Notes: generated from the letters alone by a model not told the origin. A stretch of 64,000 bases of DNA from Mesorhizobium sp. B2-3-12 (GCF_006442205.1 NZ_VFVR01000002.1:62001-126000); one strand, 5' to 3'. Counted from the first letter of the stretch, positions 34,528 through 47,215 are shown. A program made the numbers and translations.

Positions 34528-35352
34528 TCACGACCAGAAGGACGGTGCCGTTTCTTCCAATCGCGGCCCGCGACGAAACGGCGCGATCTTCTCGGTCAGC
34601 CCCGTGCGGTCGGAAATATCGACGCCGACGCCGCACAATGTCGCCGGTCCGGTCGCTGCCTCGAAACGTCCTTTCGGCACTTTCGACAGGAACCGATTGA
34701 GCGGCTCCTCCTTGTCCATGCCGAGCGAGGAATCATAGTCGCCGCACATGCCGGCATCCGACAGGTATCCGGTGCCGCCATTGAGGATCTGGTGATCGGC
34801 GGTGGGCTGGTGCGTGTGGGTGCCGACGACGAGGCTGGCGCGGCCGTCGACGAAATGCGCGAAGCACATTTTCTCCGAGGTCGCCTCCGCATGGAAGTCG
34901 ATGATCACCGCATCGGCCTGCTCGCCGAGCGGACAGGCCGCAAGCTCACGCTCGCCGGCCTGGAACGGGTCGTCGAGTTCGGGATGCATGAACACCCGGC
35001 CCATGATGTTGGCGACCAGAACACGCGCCCCGCTTCTGGCGATATAGACGCCGGAGCCGCGTCCGGGCGTGCCCTTGGGAAAGTTGGAGGGACGCAGGAA
35101 GCGCTGTTCGCGCGGCGCGAAGGCCAGCGCGTCGCGCTGGTCCCAGACATGGTTGCCCGTGGTCACCACATCGGCGCCGGCCGCGATCGTCTCGCGAAAA
35201 ATCTCTTCGGTTATGCCGAAGCCGCCGGCGGCGTTCTCGCCGTTGACGATGACGAAATCGAGTTTGAAGTCGGAGATCAGCCCAGGAAGTTGTTCCCACA
35301 CAGCGGTGCGGCCCGTCTTTCCAACCATGTCCCCGAGGAAGAGAAGTCTCAT
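34528..35352 (-). CDS. ymdB: YmdB/TIGR00282-type metallophosphoesterase
   Basis: A 274-residue protein with the di-metal phosphoesterase motifs of the YmdB family: F-L-G-D-M-V-G near the start, N-G-E-N-A-A-G-G, T-G-N-H-V-W-D, D-F-H-A-E-A-T-S-E-K and G-T-H-T-H-Q-P-T-A-D. Bacillus YmdB cleaves 2',3'-cyclic nucleotides. It follows the 5-FCL gene by 62 bp, a common arrangement. Confidence 0.93.
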   Translation of the reverse strand: MRLLFLGDMVGKTGRTAVWEQLPGLISDFKLDFVIVNGENAAGGFGITEEIFRETIAAGADVVTTGNHVWDQRDALAFAPREQRFLRPSNFPKGTPGRGSGVYIARSGARVLVANIMGRVFMHPELDDPFQAGERELAACPLGEQADAVIIDFHAEATSEKMCFAHFVDGRASLVVGTHTHQPTADHQILNGGTGYLSDAGMCGDYDSSLGMDKEEPLNRFLSKVPKGRFEAATGPATLCGVGVDISDRTGLTEKIAPFRRGPRLEETAPSFWS

Positions 35353-35414
35353 CTATGCCTGATCCCGAAAAGTTGCATGACTTTTCGGCAAAGATCATGC
35401 GTTCAAAGAACTAT

Positions 35415-36002
35415 CTACAATTTTGGCGCGAAGCGGCGCAACCCGCTCTCGGTGAGTATTTCCGGGATGACCACGTCATGGGGTTCGTCCGGAACTTGCG
35501 AAACTTCTTGGCAGTCGAACGCGATGCCGATCAGCCGGGGCGCATGCCCCTTGTCGACGAGCTTCGCGATCGCACGGTCGTAATAGCCGGCGCCATAACC
35601 GATGCGGTGGCCGCGCGCGTCGAAGGCGGCGAGCGGCACCAGCATGACCGAGGGGTCGAGAACTTCGGCCTCCGCGTGCGGCCCGACCGTGCCAAAGCCC
35701 ATGTCGACCATCGGCGCGCCACGCACCAGTTCGCGAAAGACGATCGTGGTCTTGTCGAGAATGGCGGGCAGGCAGAGCCGTGCGCCCTTCTCACGCAATG
35801 CGAACATCAGCGGCCTGACATCGACCTCCGAGCGCATCGGCCAGAAGCCGGAGACGATCTCACCCGGCCCGATCTCCAGGTGGTCGCGCGCCGTCTCCGC
35901 CATCTCGAGCGCCGCCTCCACCCGCCACAGTTCATCAAGCGCGTCGCGGCGCCCAAGGGCCTCGAGCCGAAGCTGCTTTTTCAGATCTTTCGAAGATGTC
36001 AT
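35415..36002 (-). CDS. 5-formyltetrahydrofolate cyclo-ligase
   Basis: A 195-residue folate enzyme converting 5-formyl-THF to 5,10-methenyl-THF with ATP. The late motif G-Y-G-A-G-Y-Y-D-R-A-I and the P-L-A-A-F-D motif are the signatures. The 6S RNA gene lies directly upstream on the same strand, the conserved proteobacterial arrangement, and the two are often co-transcribed. Confidence 0.95.
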   Translation of the reverse strand: MTSSKDLKKQLRLEALGRRDALDELWRVEAALEMAETARDHLEIGPGEIVSGFWPMRSEVDVRPLMFALREKGARLCLPAILDKTTIVFRELVRGAPMVDMGFGTVGPHAEAEVLDPSVMLVPLAAFDARGHRIGYGAGYYDRAIAKLVDKGHAPRLIGIAFDCQEVSQVPDEPHDVVIPEILTESGLRRFAPKL

Positions 36003-36099
36003 GCCAGGACGATAGAAAAGGCCGTATCAGGATTGCGTTTTAGGAGCGACGTTTTCTACCGCATCACCCACAGGAATGCGTGGAGATGGCAATTAGTGA

Positions 36100-36245
36100 C
36101 GATCCACACAACCGGTGGAGAGGTCGATCCCGGGTGCCTACAAAGTAGGTGGGCGCCGTGTGAGAAAACCCACGGGTCTTCCCAGGGACAGCTCCCTAAG
36201 GATCGTTAAGGCCCCGGGGAAAAGTGTCTCCTGCCGGGAAGCGCA
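36100..36245 (-). ncRNA. ssrS: 6S RNA
   Basis: Regulatory RNA that imitates an open promoter and binds sigma70-RNA polymerase. Identified from the conserved rhizobial core on the minus strand: GGCCTTAACGATCC, then GGGAGCTGTCCCTGGGAAG, CCCACCTACTTTGTAGGCACC and a closing stem (CCGG-N2-GGAGA pairing with TCTCC-A-CCGG). Position upstream of 5-FCL fits. Ends are estimated from the outer stem to within about ten bases. Confidence 0.88.
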
Positions 36246-36277
36246 GACCGTCTTCCCCAATATAGGCCGCTGGCCGG

Positions 36278-36703
36278 CTAAGCGCCAGAGAGTTGCCCCC
36301 TCCCGGCGGCTTTATTCGCGACACGGCCCTGCCACACGACCAGCGCCGGTACTGCGAGCAGCTCGACGCATAGCCCGGCGACGTGACCCAGCGAAGGCGC
36401 GCCGACCAAAAACAACGAAACAAGCCGCGCCAGGCCGCCCGTGAACGTGCAGGCGGCAAGCAACCGGAACCGCTCGGTCTTTGCCTCTATGCCGGGAATG
36501 CAGCTGTACCAGGCAATACCAACAGCCAGGAAAAACCCGGACAGGAAGCGGAAATGGCTGTCGAGATCGACCGGCCATGGTGCGGCTACATGCAGGAACG
36601 CCGGTCCGAACAGAATGCCCTCGATACCGACCAGGACCGGCGTTGCCGCCAGCACCGCGACAACGATCTGTAGCGCCGTCTTGGCTGAAATTTTTCCGTC
36701 CAT
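36278..36703 (-). CDS. DUF4345 membrane protein
   Basis: A 141-residue protein with four membrane helices, with L-D-S-H-F-R-F-L-S-G-F-F-L-A-V-G in the second and R-L-V-S-L-F-L-V-G in the third: the DUF4345 pattern. The ATG at 36703 has AAAGGGC upstream; an upstream extension is unsupported. Function unknown. Divergent from the MoxR gene. Confidence 0.83.
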   Translation of the reverse strand: MDGKISAKTALQIVVAVLAATPVLVGIEGILFGPAFLHVAAPWPVDLDSHFRFLSGFFLAVGIAWYSCIPGIEAKTERFRLLAACTFTGGLARLVSLFLVGAPSLGHVAGLCVELLAVPALVVWQGRVANKAAGRGQLSGA

Positions 36704-36849
36704 GTTGCCCTTTCGGCCTGCTGGGCGGCCTTCCCTCATGAACGGATAATTTTGATCCCGGGTTTCAAGCCCATTCGCCGCAGCAGGCATACCCTTGCAC
36801 AGGTTGAGCCGCCTGCTTACGGTCGCCCGGAACGAACCGAGGAGCAAGA

Positions 36850-37689
36850 ATGCGTTTCGAAGGTACGGCGGACTACGTCGCCGACAAGGATCTGATGGTG
36901 GCGGTCAACGCGGCGATCGCGCTGGAACGGCCGCTGCTGGTCAAGGGCGAGCCCGGCACCGGCAAGACGGAACTTGCCCGGCAGGTGGCGGCGGCACTCG
37001 GCCTCGACCTCATCGAATGGCATGTCAAGTCGACGACGCGGGCGCAACAGGGCCTCTACGAATATGACGCCGTCTCGCGGCTGCGCGACAGCCAGCTCGG
37101 CGACGCGAGGTTCAATGACATCAGGAACTACATCAAGCGCGGCAAGCTTTGGGAGGCCTTCGCCGCCGGCAAGAAAGTCGTGCTTCTGATCGACGAGATC
37201 GACAAGGCCGACATCGAATTCCCCAACGACCTCCTGCAGGAACTCGATCGGATGGAGTTCTTCGTCTACGAGACCGGCGAGACGGTCCGCGCCGCCGTGC
37301 GGCCCATCGTCATCATCACCTCCAACAACGAGAAGGAACTGCCGGACGCCTTCCTGCGCCGCTGCTTCTTCCACTACATCCGCTTTCCCGATGTCGAGAC
37401 CCTGCACAAGATTGTCGACGTCCACTATCCCGGCATTAAGCAGAACCTGGTGCGCGCCGCACTCACCCAGTTCTACGAAATCCGCGACGTGCCGGGGCTG
37501 AAGAAGAAGCCGTCGACATCGGAGGCGTTGGACTGGATCCGGCTGCTGGTCGCCGACGACATCGCGCCCGAGGATTTGCGCGCCGACGCCAAGAACGCGC
37601 TGCCCAAGCTGCACGGCGCCCTGCTGAAGAACGAACAGGATGTGCATCTGTTCGAACGGCTGGCCTTCATGGCGCGACGGCAGGGGTGA
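36850..37689 (+). CDS. MoxR-family AAA+ ATPase
   Basis: A 279-residue ATPase: Walker A G-E-P-G-T-G-K-T-E, Walker B L-L-I-D-E-I-D-K-A-D, and sensor 1 I-I-T-S-N-N-E-K-E-L-P-D-A-F-L-R-R-C. MoxR proteins act as chaperones that load or mature protein complexes, usually with a VWA partner. The likely partner lies at 40789-41979, past three other genes. GAGGAG precedes the ATG. Confidence 0.93.
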   Translation: MRFEGTADYVADKDLMVAVNAAIALERPLLVKGEPGTGKTELARQVAAALGLDLIEWHVKSTTRAQQGLYEYDAVSRLRDSQLGDARFNDIRNYIKRGKLWEAFAAGKKVVLLIDEIDKADIEFPNDLLQELDRMEFFVYETGETVRAAVRPIVIITSNNEKELPDAFLRRCFFHYIRFPDVETLHKIVDVHYPGIKQNLVRAALTQFYEIRDVPGLKKKPSTSEALDWIRLLVADDIAPEDLRADAKNALPKLHGALLKNEQDVHLFERLAFMARRQG

Positions 37690-37729
37690 AGATCGAGCGA
37701 AGCTCCCGCCACGAGCAGGCTTCGGCCGC

Positions 37730-39268
37730 TCACTCGGCGGCGGCAAACCTTCTCTCCAGCGGCGCGACGCGCTTCGGTCCGAAGATGACGAAACCGATGA
37801 CCGACAGGGCAAGAACGCCAATCCCGCAATAGAGCATGACCCAGCCGAAGCCATGGACCAGGGATGCATGTACGATAGCGCCGGACGGGTCGAGGGTTGC
37901 AAGCGAGGGCGTCTCCCGCACAAGATCGGAGAGATTGCCGGTGGCGATCCTTTCCGCCAGCGTCCTTATCTCACCGGCATCAAGAGCCGGGCCGAGCGCC
38001 TTGCCGAGATAAGCGGCGATGCCTTGCGTCAGCAACAGGCCCAGAACCGCTATGTTGATGGCGAGCGTGATCAGCCGCGCGCTGATATCGATGCCGGAAG
38101 CCATGCCGGCCCGGTCCGGCGAAACCGCGCCGGTCGTGGTGTTGGTGGTCGGTGAATTGGTCAGGCCGATGCCGATTCCGGCGATCAGCGTGCCCGGCAG
38201 CATGGTCATCCAGTTCGCTCCCTCCAGCCCGGACCCGACCCACATGGCGATGAAGCCGATCCCCAGCGTCAACAGGCCGAGCGGAATGGCAATCCGCGCC
38301 TGATACCGTGCACGCAGGCGCTCGGCGAGCGGCGGCATAACCATGAACGGTAGCGTATAGACCAGCAGCAGAAGGCCGGTGGTTGTGCTGTCGTAGCCAA
38401 GCACGCCGGAATAATAGATCGGCAGATAGATGATGAACGGCCAGTAGCTGAAGTTCATGCCGATCGCGCCCATGATCGCGCCCGAAAACTGGCGGATGCG
38501 GAACACGGAGAAATCGAACATCGGATAGGGATTGATCTTTTCGGCGACAACGAATGCGATGAAGGCCGCCACCGACGCGATGGTCACGCCGATGCGGACG
38601 CCTGTGCCGAGATCGCCACCTTGCGTGATCAGATAGGAGAAGCCGAAAACCGCGGCCGAAAGTGTCAGCATGCCCGCCCAGTCGAGCTTCCGGGCGTTGT
38701 GATCGCGCGATTCCGTCACCCCGGCGCCGATGAAGGCGAGCGCCAGGATAGCCAGCGGCACGTGGATGAGGAACACCCACTGCCAGTTGGACAACGCCAC
38801 GATGAGGCCGCCAATGGCGGGGCCGAACCCGAGCCCGATGCCGGCGACGACGCTCCACGCGACGAAGGCCTTGCCGCGCGCCTTTCCATCCTGGAACTGA
38901 TGCGACAGCACGGCCACGCTGCAGGTCAGCATCGCCCCGCCCGCGAGCCCCTGCAGAAAGCGCGCGGCAATCAACAGCGGCGCGCTGGTCGCCAGGCCGC
39001 ACAGCAGCGATGCGAGGCCGAAGGCGACGGTTGTCGCCACCATCACGCGCTTGCGGCCGAAACGATCGGCCAGGGTGCCGGTCGCCATCAGCACCGTGGT
39101 GCAGGCGATCGTGTAGGCGTTCATGATCCATTGCAGGTCTTTGAAGTCGGCGGCGAGAACGCTTTCCAGTTTCGACAGGATCACCGGCACGCTGGAGATT
39201 TCGAGCCCGAACAGCAGCGACGCCAGGCACACGCCGGTCAGCGCGATGGTGTTTCGTTCAAACGGCAT
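37730..39268 (-). CDS. MFS drug-efflux transporter (DHA2 type)
   Basis: A 512-residue protein with 14 predicted helices. Motif A is G-T-L-A-D-R-F-G-R-K-R; the helix-5 motif G-I-G-L-G-F-G-P-A-I-G-G is the antiporter motif C. Likely proton-driven export of a toxic compound. It shares a 140-bp divergent region with a LysR regulator, which probably controls it. Confidence 0.92.
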   Translation of the reverse strand: MPFERNTIALTGVCLASLLFGLEISSVPVILSKLESVLAADFKDLQWIMNAYTIACTTVLMATGTLADRFGRKRVMVATTVAFGLASLLCGLATSAPLLIAARFLQGLAGGAMLTCSVAVLSHQFQDGKARGKAFVAWSVVAGIGLGFGPAIGGLIVALSNWQWVFLIHVPLAILALAFIGAGVTESRDHNARKLDWAGMLTLSAAVFGFSYLITQGGDLGTGVRIGVTIASVAAFIAFVVAEKINPYPMFDFSVFRIRQFSGAIMGAIGMNFSYWPFIIYLPIYYSGVLGYDSTTTGLLLLVYTLPFMVMPPLAERLRARYQARIAIPLGLLTLGIGFIAMWVGSGLEGANWMTMLPGTLIAGIGIGLTNSPTTNTTTGAVSPDRAGMASGIDISARLITLAINIAVLGLLLTQGIAAYLGKALGPALDAGEIRTLAERIATGNLSDLVRETPSLATLDPSGAIVHASLVHGFGWVMLYCGIGVLALSVIGFVIFGPKRVAPLERRFAAAE

Positions 39269-39340
39269 ATCGGTCCTCGCAACATTGAGATGAGCGGCAG
39301 TGCTCTTCCGCTGTCAGCGTGGAATAAAGGAGACGCGACC

Positions 39341-39376
39341 ATGAAAAAAGGCTATGAAGCCCTATTTCAGAAATGA
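39341..39376 (+). CDS. candidate 11-codon leader peptide upstream of the LysR gene
   Basis: ATG 39341 has AAGGAG eight bases upstream, a stronger site than that of the LysR gene itself, and encodes MKKGYEALFQK before a TGA. Its end overlaps a palindrome (39364-39374). It could be a real micro-ORF or a chance frame; no similarity is claimed. Confidence 0.25.
   Translation: MKKGYEALFQK
39364..39374. promoter_or_regulatory. candidate LysR-type box
   Basis: ATTTC-A-GAAAT is a perfect 11-bp palindrome 34 bp upstream of the LysR start in the shared MFS/LysR gap; its form (T-N11-A-like) fits LysR-type sites. Confidence 0.45.
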
Positions 39377-39408
39377 CAAAATCGAATGCCTGCCCAAAGA
39401 GGTCCTGA

Positions 39409-40272
39409 ATGACCAGCCTAGACGTCGATGCCGTTCGCACCTTTGTGATGGTGGCCGACCTGCAGAGCTTTACCCGCGCCGCCGCCGCGCTCGGCAGCAC
39501 CCAGGCAACGATCAGCGTCAAGCTGCGCCGGCTCGAGGAAAAGCTCGGGGCGCGGCTGATCGAACGCACGCCGCGCCGGGTCAGCCTGTCGCCGAAGGGA
39601 GCGGTTTTTCTCCCCTCCGCACGAGATTTCCTTGCCGCGCATGAGCGCGCCATGGCGGAGTTTGCCGCGGCCCCTTGCCGGCTTGCGCTCGGCTTTGTCG
39701 ATCACGCGGCCGGCCCGGAGCTTTCCGTCCTGATCGCCCAGATCCACGCGCATGATCCGTCGCTCACGCTCAGTCTGAGGATCGACACCAGCACGGTGCT
39801 GAAAGAGGCGTTCGATCGCGGCGAACTTGATGCGATCATCGTGCACCGCGAAGGCGACAGCCGTCCGGGCCGGACCTTGTCGCGCAACCATTATGGCTGG
39901 TTCGCGACCCCTTCCTTCGAATGGCAGCGCGGGACGCCGCTACGCCTCGCTCTCCTGAGCACCATATGCAGCTGCCCGGACCGTGTGCGGGCGGTCGAGA
40001 CACTGGACAAGGCTGGCATCGCCTGGGAGGAGTCCTTCGTCGGTGGCGGTGGCGCGGCCGTCAACATTGCGGTGTCGGCGGGCTTTGCGGTTTCCGCCCT
40101 CGCCCACCGCGTCGCGCCTCCAGGACTGGTCGAAGTCAGCCGCAAGCTCGGCCTGCCGCCGCTTGATCCGTCCGAAGTGGTGCTGCATTCGCACAGGCTG
40201 GCGCCGCGAGCCCGCGAGGCACTGCATATGCTGGCGACCGCATTTGGAGAGTACAATTCGCCGGCGGTTTAG
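39409..40272 (+). CDS. LysR-family transcriptional regulator (next to MFS transporter)
   Basis: A 287-residue protein with an N-terminal winged helix (F-V-M-V-A-D-L-Q-S-F-T-R-A-A-A-A-L-G-S-T-Q-A-T-I-S) followed by a periplasmic-binding-protein-like effector domain. Divergent from the MFS exporter at 37730-39268, its probable target. Confidence 0.93.
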   Translation: MTSLDVDAVRTFVMVADLQSFTRAAAALGSTQATISVKLRRLEEKLGARLIERTPRRVSLSPKGAVFLPSARDFLAAHERAMAEFAAAPCRLALGFVDHAAGPELSVLIAQIHAHDPSLTLSLRIDTSTVLKEAFDRGELDAIIVHREGDSRPGRTLSRNHYGWFATPSFEWQRGTPLRLALLSTICSCPDRVRAVETLDKAGIAWEESFVGGGGAAVNIAVSAGFAVSALAHRVAPPGLVEVSRKLGLPPLDPSEVVLHSHRLAPRAREALHMLATAFGEYNSPAV

Positions 40273-40335
40273 GCGAAGCTGCGCGCAACCCTGATTCCGT
40301 CCGGACGGATACGGATCAGGCCTTGGAGGAACGAA

Positions 40336-40782
40336 ATGACCGAAATCACCGTCCGCCCGCTCGCGCAATCCGACCATGCCGACTGGCGGCGCCTGTGGAC
40401 CGACTACCTGACCTTCTACGAGACGAAGCTGCCGGAAGAAGTCTACGCGATCACCTGGAAGCGGCTGTTTACGGAAGGCGAGTTCGAGCCGAAGGGTTTT
40501 ATCGCAACCCTAGACGGCAGGGCCGTCGGCCTCACCCATTATCTCTACCACCGCTCCGGCTGGTCGGAGAAAAACAACTGCTACCTGCAAGACCTGTTCG
40601 CCGACACTGATGTGCGCGGCAAGGGCATCGGCGCCGCCCTCATCGAAGCGGTGAAGCAGGAAGCCGGCAAGATCGGGGTGAAAAACGTCTACTGGATGAC
40701 GCACGAAACCAACGCCACCGCGCGCAAGCTCTACGACCGCGTCGCGCGCAGGACGGGCTTCATCGAGTATGATTTGCTGTAA
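40336..40782 (+). CDS. GNAT-family N-acetyltransferase
   Basis: A 148-residue GCN5-related acetyltransferase; the acetyl-CoA loop is V-R-G-K-G-I-G-A-A-L-I-E-A and the C-terminal part T-N-A-T-A-R-K-L-Y-D is typical. Substrate unknown. It ends six bases before the VWA gene, so the two are probably co-transcribed. Confidence 0.92.
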   Translation: MTEITVRPLAQSDHADWRRLWTDYLTFYETKLPEEVYAITWKRLFTEGEFEPKGFIATLDGRAVGLTHYLYHRSGWSEKNNCYLQDLFADTDVRGKGIGAALIEAVKQEAGKIGVKNVYWMTHETNATARKLYDRVARRTGFIEYDLL

Positions 40783-40788
40783 CCGGCC

Positions 40789-41979
40789 ATGTTCCTTCCC
40801 TTCTTCCTCGAACTGAAGGCAGCACGCGTTCCCGTCTCGCTCAGGGAATATCTCTCTCTGCTCGAAGGGCTGGAAGCCGGGCTTGTCGATTATGACGTCG
40901 AGGGGTTTTACTACCTCGCCCGCGCCGCCCTGGTGAAGGACGAGCGCCACATCGACCGCTTCGACCAGGTCTTCGCGCATGTCTTCAAGGGCATCGAGGC
41001 GCTGGGCGGACCGGATGCGGTTGATGTCGCCAATATCCCTGAGGAATGGCTGCGCCGGCTCGCCGAAAAGCACCTGACCGAGGAAGAGAAAAAACTGGTC
41101 GAGGGGCTCGGCGGTTTCGAGAAGCTGATGGAGACCTTGAAGCAGCGGCTCGAGGAGCAGAAGGGCCGTCACCAGGGCGGCTCGAAATGGATCGGCACTG
41201 GCGGCACTTCGCCCTTCGGCGCCTATGGCTACAATCCCGAAGGCGTGCGCATCGGGCAAGCTGAAAGCCGCAACCGGCGCGCGGTGAAAGTCTGGGACAG
41301 ACGCGAATTCAGGAATTTCGACGACGCGGTCGAACTCGGCACCCGCAACATCAAGATCGCGCTGAAGCGCCTGCGCCGCTGGGTGCGCGAGGGTGCCGAG
41401 GAAGAGTTCGACCTGCCCGGCACCATCCACGCCACCGCCGAGCACGGCTATCTCGATGTCCAGACACGGCCCGAGCGCCGCAACGCGGTGAAGCTTCTGA
41501 TGTTCTTCGATGTCGGCGGCTCGATGGACGATCACATCAAGAGCGTCGAGGAGCTGTTTTCGGCGGCGCGCGCCGAATTCCGCCAGCTCGAATATTTCTA
41601 TTTCCACAACTGCCTCTACGAAGGCGTGTGGAAGGACAATCGCCGCCGCCATGCCGAGGTGATTTCGACCTTCGACCTCATCCACAAATACGGCCCCGAC
41701 TACAAGGTCATCGTCGTCGGCGACGCCTCGATGAGCCCTTACGAGATCGCTCACCCCGGCGGCTCGGTAGAGCATTGGAACCCGGAAGCCGGTTCGGTTT
41801 GGCTCGGCCGGCTCTTGCAGCAATGGCCGAACGCGGTGTGGCTGAACCCCGAGAGCGAAAAGAACTGGGGCTACACCCATTCGATCGCCATGATCCGCGG
41901 CATCTTCGGCGACCGCATGTTCCCCATGACGCTCGCCGGGCTGGAGGCGGCGACCAGACAATTGTCTCGGAAACATTGA
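40789..41979 (+). CDS. VWA-domain (CoxE-like) protein
   Basis: A 396-residue protein with a helical N-terminal region and a C-terminal von Willebrand A domain. The metal site reads D241-V-G-G-S245: the usual Asp and last Ser are kept, but Gly replaces the middle Ser (normally D-x-S-x-S). CoxE-type proteins work with MoxR ATPases in cofactor insertion or complex maturation; the MoxR gene lies at 36850-37689. Confidence 0.9.
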   Translation: MFLPFFLELKAARVPVSLREYLSLLEGLEAGLVDYDVEGFYYLARAALVKDERHIDRFDQVFAHVFKGIEALGGPDAVDVANIPEEWLRRLAEKHLTEEEKKLVEGLGGFEKLMETLKQRLEEQKGRHQGGSKWIGTGGTSPFGAYGYNPEGVRIGQAESRNRRAVKVWDRREFRNFDDAVELGTRNIKIALKRLRRWVREGAEEEFDLPGTIHATAEHGYLDVQTRPERRNAVKLLMFFDVGGSMDDHIKSVEELFSAARAEFRQLEYFYFHNCLYEGVWKDNRRRHAEVISTFDLIHKYGPDYKVIVVGDASMSPYEIAHPGGSVEHWNPEAGSVWLGRLLQQWPNAVWLNPESEKNWGYTHSIAMIRGIFGDRMFPMTLAGLEAATRQLSRKH

Positions 41980-42084
41980 GACGGGCGACATGCCAGACAC
42001 TGGGCAGACGTGTAACAAACGCCTATCTTTTGGCGAATAGCGATTACAACCAACAACGAGCCGCCAAGGCCGAGGAGATTCTTC

Positions 42085-42489
42085 ATGGACACCCACGCCT
42101 ATCCCGTCACCCGCACCGATGCCGAATGGCGCGCCCGGCTGACTCCTGAGCAATACGCCGTCATGCGCAACCACGGCACCGAGCGGCCGGGCAGCTGCGC
42201 CCTGCTCTACGAGAAGCGCGCCGGCACTTTTTCCTGCGTCGGCTGCGACCAGCCGCTGTTCCAATCCACGCTGAAGTTCGAGAGCGGCACCGGCTGGCCG
42301 AGCTTCAACGATCCCGTTCCGGGTTCGGTCGAGAACACCGTCGACCGCAGCTACGGCATGGTCCGCACCGAATGCCACTGCTCCCGTTGCGGCAGCCATC
42401 TCGGCCATGTCTTCGAGGACGGCCCGCCGCCGACAGGCCTGCGCTACTGCATCAACGGCGTGGCGCTGAAATTCGAGCCGGCGGCCTGA
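42085..42489 (+). CDS. msrB: peptide-methionine (R)-S-oxide reductase MsrB
   Basis: A 134-residue methionine-R-sulfoxide repair enzyme. Zinc is bound by C51-x-x-C54 and C99-x-x-C102; catalytic Cys is C122 in L-R-Y-C-I-N-G, and the substrate-pocket motif G-T-G-W-P-S-F is present. A short N-terminus and no signal peptide indicate cytoplasm. A strong terminator follows. Confidence 0.96.
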   Translation: MDTHAYPVTRTDAEWRARLTPEQYAVMRNHGTERPGSCALLYEKRAGTFSCVGCDQPLFQSTLKFESGTGWPSFNDPVPGSVENTVDRSYGMVRTECHCSRCGSHLGHVFEDGPPPTGLRYCINGVALKFEPAA

Positions 42490-42513
42490 ACGAGGCGTCA
42501 GCATCTCTCGCGA

Positions 42514-42537
42514 AGGGCGGCTGCGGCCGCCCTTTTT
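42514..42537 (+). terminator. msrB terminator
   Basis: Stem AGGGCGGC-N4-GCCGCCCT followed by four more T, 25 bp after the msrB stop. Confidence 0.88.
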
Positions 42538-42555
42538 CGTAATTGGATGCCTGCC

Positions 42556-42855
42556 TCAGACGACGACCGTGGCGATCAGCCAGAGCGCCGAACCCAGCAT
42601 CATCAGCGAGGCCTTGGCGCCGCCGGATTTCTCGGCGGTCCGCCAGACGGCGAGAGCGAGAAAGACGTTGTAGGGCACCGGGGCGAAATGCACCGCCAGC
42701 ACCAGCGCGAGCGGCATCTTCAGGCCGAGCAGCACCAGGGCGGCCGCCGATGAAGCGATGTTGATTGCAGTGGCGATCAACATCGTGTCGCGCCAGAACA
42801 GCCGCTCCAGCGGTATCTGCCCACGCCAGCGCGCGCCGAAGAAATCCACCATCAT
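42556..42855 (-). CDS. small membrane protein of unknown function
   Basis: A 99-residue protein with three hydrophobic segments (A-I-N-I-A-S-S-A-A-A-L-V-L-L-G; M-P-L-A-L-V-L-A-V; M-M-L-G-S-A-L-W-L-I-A-T). It overlaps the preceding gene by four bases (ATGA-type junction), implying coupled translation. I do not recognise the family. Confidence 0.65.
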   Translation of the reverse strand: MMVDFFGARWRGQIPLERLFWRDTMLIATAINIASSAAALVLLGLKMPLALVLAVHFAPVPYNVFLALAVWRTAEKSGGAKASLMMLGSALWLIATVVV

Positions 42856-43301
42856 GGCGGCTTACCCCGCCCAAGCACTTCGACAACAGCGTGCTCGACA
42901 CGCGAGCATTCCGTCACCAGCCAGTCGGTCATCGCCGGCCAATTGTCCTCGGCAAAGCAGTTCACCCGCCACATCGAATTGATGCCGAGGCCTTCGCAGC
43001 TTTGTTCCGGCCGGAGCTTCAGCCTGTCCTCGATCGCCGGCCGGAACGGCTCCAGCCGCGCCCACGCCTGCGTGGCGCCGAACTTCTCGTTGCGGCCGAA
43101 GAAGACGCCGACATGGTTCTGCGCCGGCGCGACATACATGGAAAGGACCAAAGCGAAATCCGGCAGCCCGCGCTGCCAGAACCAGGGCCCGCGCCGCGCC
43201 AGCCGGGCTCTTTCTTCCGGATGCCGTTCGGCAAACAGCGACCAGAAGCCGCGATGACGGAATTCCAAGGCACGACGGCCGCCGAAGTCGAACTCACTCA
43301 T
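42852..43301 (-). CDS. hypothetical protein, 149 residues
   Basis: Soluble protein rich in Trp, Arg and aromatic residues (F-R-H-R-G-F-W-S-L-F, P-W-F-W-Q-R-G-L-P, Q-N-H-V-G-V-F-F-G-R-N-E-K-F) with a helical C-terminus. The middle part is weakly reminiscent of DUF4268 proteins. It is coupled with the small membrane protein downstream and lies 34 bp after gapR on the same strand. Confidence 0.65.
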   Translation of the reverse strand: MSEFDFGGRRALEFRHRGFWSLFAERHPEERARLARRGPWFWQRGLPDFALVLSMYVAPAQNHVGVFFGRNEKFGATQAWARLEPFRPAIEDRLKLRPEQSCEGLGINSMWRVNCFAEDNWPAMTDWLVTECSRVEHAVVEVLGRGKPP

Positions 43302-43335
43302 GGTCGACCCCGGAAACCATCATGAGCCCTTGGCC

Positions 43336-43596
43336 TTACTCCATGCCGAGCGCGGCCATGTACAGATCAAGGATGGCATCCTCTTCCTGGCGCTCGGCCT
43401 GGTCCTTCTTGCGCAACCGGATGATGGTGCGAATTGCCTTGGTGTCGAAGCCGGTGCCCTTGGCCTCGGCGAACACTTCCTTGATGTCGTCGGAAATCGT
43501 CTTCTTTTCTTCCTCGAGCCGCTCGATGCGCTCGATCAAGGCACGCAGCTGGCCGGCGGCAACAGTCTGGCTGGTTTCGGTGATATCGTCGGCCAT
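43336..43596 (-). CDS. gapR: GapR-like DNA-binding protein (DUF2312)
   Basis: An 86-residue helical protein with the DUF2312 pattern: [32 protein letters not shown] and the end E-E-D-A-I-L-D-L-Y. In Caulobacter the family member GapR binds overtwisted DNA ahead of replication and transcription and is essential. Length is normal. Confidence 0.93.
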   Translation of the reverse strand: MADDITETSQTVAAGQLRALIERIERLEEEKKTISDDIKEVFAEAKGTGFDTKAIRTIIRLRKKDQAERQEEDAILDLYMAALGME

Positions 43597-43756
43597 GTTT
43601 TTCTCCAGGGAACGGTTCCGCGCCGCGACTCGGGAACCGTGCCGCGGCGAATTTCAGCGGTTCGATGCCCGACCGGGGCCGGCGGGTCAAGCTGTTATCG
43701 AATGAGCGGTGAGGGCTGCCGTCAGAAGCCGCCAGCCATCCAGCAAGGGTGCCTGG

Positions 43757-47215
<3,459 letters not shown>

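Noticed and set aside
40510..42504. 664-codon minus-strand ORF over the VWA and msrB genes
   Set aside because: Antisense shadow of two well-recognised genes with no recognisable motif of its own.
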